From NCBI RefSeq assembly GCF_938036805.1, contig NZ_CALHWC010000229.1, forward strand, positions 1-17,167: a DNA stretch of 17,167 bases, in the 5' to 3' direction. Numbering within the stretch: the first letter of the stretch is position 1; the number at the start of each line of letters is the position of its first letter. Below are positions 13,515 to 17,167 of this stretch, piece after piece. Source of the DNA: an uncultured Streptococcus sp. GTDB taxonomy: Bacteria > Bacillota > Bacilli > Lactobacillales > Streptococcaceae. The notes below the pieces were generated by a model. The model ran no database searches. It was not told the DNA's origin and worked only from the letters and a program-made list of their open reading frames with translations. The position numbers were made by a program, and so were the translations under genes.

Positions 13515-16316
13515 TTGTCTAGAATTAGATTGTACGAAATCGCAAAAGAACTGGGGAAGGAAAGTAAAGAGGTAGTAGCTCGGGCCAAGGAATTAGGCCT
13601 AGAAGTCAAAAGCCATTCTTCCAGCGTAGAAGAAGAAGCAAGCCAGCGCATCAAGGCTAGCTTCGCGGCTAAAGAAGTCGCTAAGCCCCTTCCAGAGAAA
13701 GAAGCGGCTGTCCAGCCCGCACCCAAAAAAGTAGCTGAAAAACCAGCTGCTCCAGTTCAAAAGGAAGCGGCTCCGGCTAAAAAAGAAGAGCCAAAAGTTG
13801 CCGAAGCAGTGACAACTGAAGCTCCAGCTAAACCGGCTCCAGCGCGACCACAAAGTCGAAATTTTAAGGCGGAGCGTGAAGCACGTGCCAAGGAACAAGC
13901 AGAGCGACGTAAACAACAACATAACCGCAAACCACAAAATTCTGACCAGAAGGAAGGCAGTGAGCGTGATCGTCGTGACCGCAAGGCCAACAATGATCGC
14001 CAAGAGCGCCGCAATGACCGTCGTGATAATCGTGGTCAAGATGGCCGTCGGAATGGTCAGAATCATCAAGGATTTAACGCTCCAAACCGCCAACAGCCTC
14101 AAGGCCCGAAAATTGACTTTAAGGCTCGGGCAGCAGCTCTGAAAGCAGAGCAAAATGCGGAGTACGCACGTTCTAGCGAGGAGCGTTTCAAGCAGGCTCA
14201 AGTAGCCAAAGAAGCGCAGGAACGCCAGAATAGACGGAAAGAGTCGGTTCAAGCAGAGGCGGCAGTTGCTGAAGTAGTCAAGCCTGCTCCAGCTGAAGCT
14301 GTCCAAACAGCCGCTCCTGCACCAGCACAAGCTGCGGTAGATACCCGTCGTAAAAAACAAGCTCGACCAGATAAGAAGCGCGATGATTTTGATCGCGAAG
14401 AAGAAGGTCCAAGAAAACAACAAAAGAATCGAAATAGTCAAAATCAAGTGAGAAATCAAAGAAACAGTAACTGGAATAACAATAAGAAAAATAAAAAAGG
14501 AAAAGGTAACCAGAATCAGGTTCCAAAACCTGTTACAGAACGCAAGTTCCATGAGTTGCCAAGCGAATTCGAATACACAGATGGTATGACCGTTGCGGAA
14601 ATCGCAAAACGGATCAAGCGCGAGCCAGCTGAAATCGTTAAGAAGCTCTTTATGATGGGCGTGATGGCAACGCAAAACCAATCTCTTGACGGTGATACTA
14701 TTGAGCTCCTCATGGTGGACTACGGTATCGAAGCTAAGAAGAAGGTAGAAGTGGATACAGCTGATATTGAGCGCTTCTTTGTCGAAGAAGGCTATATCAA
14801 TCCAGATGAATTGGTAGAGCGTCCGCCGGTTGTAACTATCATGGGACACGTTGACCATGGTAAAACGACCCTCTTGGATACTCTACGTAACTCTCGCGTT
14901 GCGACAGGTGAAGCGGGTGGTATCACTCAGCATATCGGTGCCTACCAGATTGAGGAAAATGGCAAGAAGATTACTTTCTTGGATACACCTGGACACGCGG
15001 CCTTTACTTCGATGCGTGCGCGTGGTGCATCTGTTACCGATATTACCATCTTGGTCGTAGCAGCTGATGACGGTGTTATGCCTCAGACTATTGAAGCGAT
15101 CAACCACTCTAAAGCCGCTAATGTGCCAATTATTGTGGCTATCAACAAGATCGATAAGCCAGGTGCCAATCCTGAGCGCGTAATTGGTGAATTGGCTGAG
15201 CATGGTGTTATGTCAACTGCTTGGGGTGGAGATTCTGAGTTTGTTGAAATCTCTGCGAAATTCAACCAAAACATCGATGAGCTTTTGGAAACAGTTCTGC
15301 TTGTAGCAGAAATTCAAGAACTCAAGGCAGATCCGACTGTTCGTGCTATCGGTACTGTTATCGAAGCTCGTTTGGATAAAGGAAAAGGTGCAGTTGCAAC
15401 TCTTCTTGTCCAACAAGGTACGCTGAATGTTCAAGATCCAATCGTTGTCGGAAATACCTTCGGACGTGTCCGTGCTATGACCAATGACCTGGGCCGTCGT
15501 GTCAAAGTAGCAGGTCCATCTACGCCGGTTTCCATCACAGGTTTGAATGAAACTCCGATGGCAGGTGATCACTTTGCCGTCTATGAAGATGAAAAAGCTG
15601 CGCGTGCAGCTGGTGAAGAACGTGCTAAACGTGCCCTTCTTAAACAACGTCAAGCTACTCATCGTGTCAGTCTGGAAAATCTCTTTGATACCCTTAAAGC
15701 CGGTGAAGTTAAGTCTGTTAACATCATTATCAAAGCCGATGTACAAGGTTCTGTAGAAGCCTTGGCTGCTTCCTTACAGAAGATTGAAGTGGAAGGCGTT
15801 AAGATTACCATTGTCCACTCAGCAGTTGGTGCTATCAATGAATCCGATGTAACTTTGGCAGAAGCTTCAAATGCCTTTATCATTGGATTTAACGTTCGCC
15901 CTACACCGCAAGCTCGCCAGCAAGCAGAAGCTGATGATGTAGAAATCCGTCTTCACAGCATTATCTATAAGGTTATCGAAGAAATGGAAGATGCCATGAA
16001 AGGAATGCTGGACCCAGAATACCAAGAAAAAATCATCGGGGAAGCCCTTATCCGCGAAACTTTCAAGGTTTCCAAGGTTGGTACTATCGGTGGATTCATG
16101 GTTATCAACGGTAAAGTTACGCGTGATTCCAAGGTTCGTGTCATCCGTGACGGCGTTGTGATTTATGACGGTCAATTGGCGAGCTTGAAGCACTTCAAGG
16201 ATGATGTCAAAGAAATCACTAACGGCCGCGAAGGTGGTCTCATGATTGATGGCTACAACGATATCCAAGTGGATGATACGATTGAAGCCTACATCATGGA
16301 AGAAATTAAGAAGTAA
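13515..16316 (+). CDS. infB: Translation initiation factor IF-2
   Basis: GTPase that brings formyl-Met-tRNA to the 30S subunit and promotes 50S joining, 933 residues. The N-terminal IF2N fold (RLYEIAKELGKESKEVVARAKELGL) is followed by a long low-complexity linker, with two Arg/Asn/Gln/Lys-rich stretches at about 115-212 and 277-340, and a second IF2N domain (DGMTVAEIAKRI). The G domain has G1 GHVDHGKT at 444-451, G3 DTPGH at 490-494 and G4 NKID at 544-547. Domains II-IV follow, ending DTIEAYIMEEIKK. The start is TTG, 7 nt after GAGGAGG (13501-13507). The length fits streptococcal IF2. A 328-nt structured gap separates it from rbfA. Confidence 0.98.
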   Translation: MSRIRLYEIAKELGKESKEVVARAKELGLEVKSHSSSVEEEASQRIKASFAAKEVAKPLPEKEAAVQPAPKKVAEKPAAPVQKEAAPAKKEEPKVAEAVTTEAPAKPAPARPQSRNFKAEREARAKEQAERRKQQHNRKPQNSDQKEGSERDRRDRKANNDRQERRNDRRDNRGQDGRRNGQNHQGFNAPNRQQPQGPKIDFKARAAALKAEQNAEYARSSEERFKQAQVAKEAQERQNRRKESVQAEAAVAEVVKPAPAEAVQTAAPAPAQAAVDTRRKKQARPDKKRDDFDREEEGPRKQQKNRNSQNQVRNQRNSNWNNNKKNKKGKGNQNQVPKPVTERKFHELPSEFEYTDGMTVAEIAKRIKREPAEIVKKLFMMGVMATQNQSLDGDTIELLMVDYGIEAKKKVEVDTADIERFFVEEGYINPDELVERPPVVTIMGHVDHGKTTLLDTLRNSRVATGEAGGITQHIGAYQIEENGKKITFLDTPGHAAFTSMRARGASVTDITILVVAADDGVMPQTIEAINHSKAANVPIIVAINKIDKPGANPERVIGELAEHGVMSTAWGGDSEFVEISAKFNQNIDELLETVLLVAEIQELKADPTVRAIGTVIEARLDKGKGAVATLLVQQGTLNVQDPIVVGNTFGRVRAMTNDLGRRVKVAGPSTPVSITGLNETPMAGDHFAVYEDEKAARAAGEERAKRALLKQRQATHRVSLENLFDTLKAGEVKSVNIIIKADVQGSVEALAASLQKIEVEGVKITIVHSAVGAINESDVTLAEASNAFIIGFNVRPTPQARQQAEADDVEIRLHSIIYKVIEEMEDAMKGMLDPEYQEKIIGEALIRETFKVSKVGTIGGFMVINGKVTRDSKVRVIRDGVVIYDGQLASLKHFKDDVKEITNGREGGLMIDGYNDIQVDDTIEAYIMEEIKK

Positions 16317-16330
16317 GAGAAATCCGTCGA

Positions 16331-16401
16331 AAACTCTCAGTGAAAAGCATATTGGGTGGAAGTCGATACTTCTATCCCAAGCACCTTTTCACAAAGAGTT
16401 T
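16331..16401 (+). repeat. 71-nt near-symmetrical hairpin element
   Basis: Four paired blocks nest around a CGAT loop: AAACTCT/AGAGTTT (16331-16337 with 16395-16401), TGAAAAG/CTTTTCA (16341-16347 with 16385-16391), TTGGG/CCCAA (16352-16356 with 16376-16380) and GAAGT/ACTTC (16359-16363 with 16368-16372). In all 24 pairs are separated by symmetrical 3/3 and 4/4 internal loops and a 2/3 loop. No T-run follows, so it is not a standard terminator. It may be a small dispersed repeat or an RNA processing site after infB. Confidence 0.6.
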
Positions 16402-16430
16402 AGAGCGACTTTCATTCAACTAAAACTAAA

Positions 16431-16615
16431 AATATGAGAGTGGGACAGAAATCGGTAATTCGTTAGAATTCGATTTCGTCGTCCCACCTCCGCACAGTTG
16501 AGTAGGGCTGTAAAAGCTGATGAAATCAGCGTAGTAGAGCCCACTCAACCACTGCGTCTTGCTCGACAATCCAAAGACAATTGAGAGGCTAGGACTTTTG
16601 TCCCAGCCTCATATT
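16431..16615 (+). repeat. MITE-like intergenic element with terminal inverted repeats
   Basis: A 185-nt element bounded by 16-bp inverted repeats: AATATGAGAGTGGGAC (16431-16446), and at 16600-16615 the complement of AATATGAGGCTGGGAC (14 of 16 match). Inside are three hairpins: 16440-16487 (7+7+5 bp stem), 16491-16556 (4+7+5+6 bp, GAA loop) and 16585-16610 (GAGGCT/AGCCTC and GGAC/GTCC). No protein is encoded and no target-site duplication is clear. I infer a non-autonomous mobile repeat; copy number cannot be judged from one window. Confidence 0.65.
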
Positions 16616-16644
16616 GCAGAAGAAAAGATTAGAAAGGAAATCCT

Positions 16645-16995
16645 ATGGCAAATCATTTTCGTACCGACCGTGTAGGAATGGAAATCAAGCGCGAAGTCAA
16701 TGAAATCTTGCAGAAGAAAGTCCGTGACCCACGGGTGCAGGGTGTGACCATTACCGATGTCCAAATGCTGGGTGATCTGTCTATGGCCAAGGTCTACTAT
16801 AGTATCATGAGTGACTTGGCTTCGGACAATCAAAAGGCGCAGCTGGGCTTGGAAAAGGCAACTGGTACTATTAAGCGTGAACTGGGTCGAAACCTCAAGA
16901 TGTATAAGATTCCAGATTTGACCTTCGTCAAAGACGAGTCTATTGAGTACGGTAATAAGATTGATCAGATGTTGCGCAATTTGGAAAAACATTAA
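16645..16995 (+). CDS. rbfA: Ribosome-binding factor A
   Basis: Late 30S assembly factor needed for 16S rRNA 5'-end maturation and growth in the cold, 116 residues. A single KH-like domain with the family regions ANHFRTDRVGMEIKREVNEIL, RDPRV-x-GVTITDVQML-x-DLSMAKVYYS, the ATGTIKRELGRNLKMYKIPDLTF segment and the final DESIEYGNKIDQMLRNL. The SD AAAGGAAA (16634-16641) precedes the ATG closely. rbfA normally belongs to the nusA-infB operon; here it is 328 nt from infB because of two structured elements. No clear promoter was seen between them, so it is probably still read from upstream. A strong terminator follows 8 nt after the stop. Confidence 0.96.
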   Translation: MANHFRTDRVGMEIKREVNEILQKKVRDPRVQGVTITDVQMLGDLSMAKVYYSIMSDLASDNQKAQLGLEKATGTIKRELGRNLKMYKIPDLTFVKDESIEYGNKIDQMLRNLEKH

Positions 16996-17003
16996 TGAAA
17001 AGA

Positions 17004-17046
17004 GTGAGATAGGCTTTTGTTTTTGAGCCTGTCTCATTTCTATTTT
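17004..17046 (+). terminator. Intrinsic terminator after rbfA
   Basis: GAGATAGGCT (17006-17015) pairs with AGCCTGTCTC (17026-17035) in a 10-bp stem with one G-U, extendable by two outer pairs, with a 10-nt loop. A T-rich tail follows (TTTCTATTTTT). It closes the rimP-rbfA operon. Confidence 0.88.
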
Positions 17047-17081
17047 TGAAAAGACTTTTTAAAAGTTTTGAAAAAAAGGTG

Positions 17082-17110
17082 TTGACAAGGGGAGATTATC
17101 CTGTTATACT
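17082..17110 (+). promoter_or_regulatory. Near-consensus promoter for tRNA-Leu
   Basis: TTGACA (17082-17087), a 17-nt spacer and TATACT (17105-17110), with TGT ahead of the -10 (TGn extension). The predicted start near 17117 is about 10 nt before the tRNA. This is the strongest promoter in the window, as expected for a stable RNA gene. Confidence 0.88.
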
Positions 17111-17126
17111 AGTAAAGTACTCAATC

Positions 17127-17167
17127 GCGGGGATGGCGGAATTGGCAGACGCGCAGGACTAAGGATC
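17127..17167 (+). tRNA. tRNA-Leu (anticodon AAG), 5' part only
   Basis: The acceptor 5' strand GCGGGGA (17127-17133) is followed by the type II D-arm region TGGCGGAATTGGCAGACGC, the anticodon stem CAGGA and the loop CTAAGGA, giving anticodon AAG (17161-17163 or one base earlier by loop alignment). The D-arm is characteristic of leucine tRNAs. The 3' half, including the long variable arm, lies beyond the window; other tRNA or rRNA genes may follow. Confidence 0.85.

Noticed and set aside
13599..14858. 419-codon open frame on the - strand opposite infB
   Set aside because: It lies wholly inside infB and has no SD, family resemblance or independent context. Its length follows from the biased composition of the IF2 linker and G-domain codons.
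16431..16615. CRISPR-like or tandem repeat array between infB and rbfA
   Set aside because: The repeats are inverted hairpin arms, not regularly spaced direct repeats; the only direct repeat is a 6-mer (GACAAT) occurring twice.
16585..16615. Third hairpin of the intergenic element as the infB terminator
   Set aside because: The stem is strong but followed by ATATTGCAG rather than a T-run, so intrinsic termination is not supported.

Overview
This window is chromosomal core sequence from a low-GC Gram-positive bacterium, almost certainly a Streptococcus, probably of the mitis/sanguinis type. The evidence is the gene order gmk-rpoZ-priA-fmt-rsmB-stp-stkP, the order rimP-nusA-ylxR-ylxQ-infB-rbfA, TGn-extended -10 promoters, and protein sequences closely resembling the pneumococcal ones (for example, PhpP/StkP active-site residues at identical numbering). 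The species cannot be fixed by eye. All genes are on the + strand.

Layout. Positions 1-152 hold the C-terminal end of a short-chain dehydrogenase. After a 203-nt gap comes an AAT-family amino-acid permease (356-1741) with a good terminator, then a monocistronic-looking YceD/DUF177 protein (1887-2420). From about 2480 a promoter starts the gmk-rpoZ unit (guanylate kinase, RNA polymerase omega), which ends in a hairpin overlapping the rpoZ stop. priA (replication restart helicase) follows and ends in a terminator whose T-run runs directly into the promoter of the next unit: fmt, rsmB, stp and stkP. That unit links initiator-tRNA formylation, 16S rRNA methylation and the PP2C phosphatase / PASTA kinase pair. 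A strong promoter-like sequence inside the 3' end of rsmB may give stp-stkP its own transcript.

From 11019 a well-formed promoter drives the translation/transcription-factor operon rimP-nusA-ylxR(rnpM)-ylxQ-infB, with rbfA after a 328-nt gap. The window ends with a terminator, a near-consensus promoter and the 5' part of a tRNA-Leu(AAG) gene.

I see no new accessory system. The notable material is regulatory. rimP appears to lack any standard start codon next to its Shine-Dalgarno (SD) sequence and may start at AUC, behind a 12-bp leader hairpin. nusA has its SD separated from the start by a hairpin that would restore 7-nt spacing when folded. ylxQ and infB start with UUG. The infB-rbfA gap carries two unrelated structured elements: a 71-nt symmetrical hairpin and a 185-nt MITE-like element with 16-bp terminal inverted repeats.
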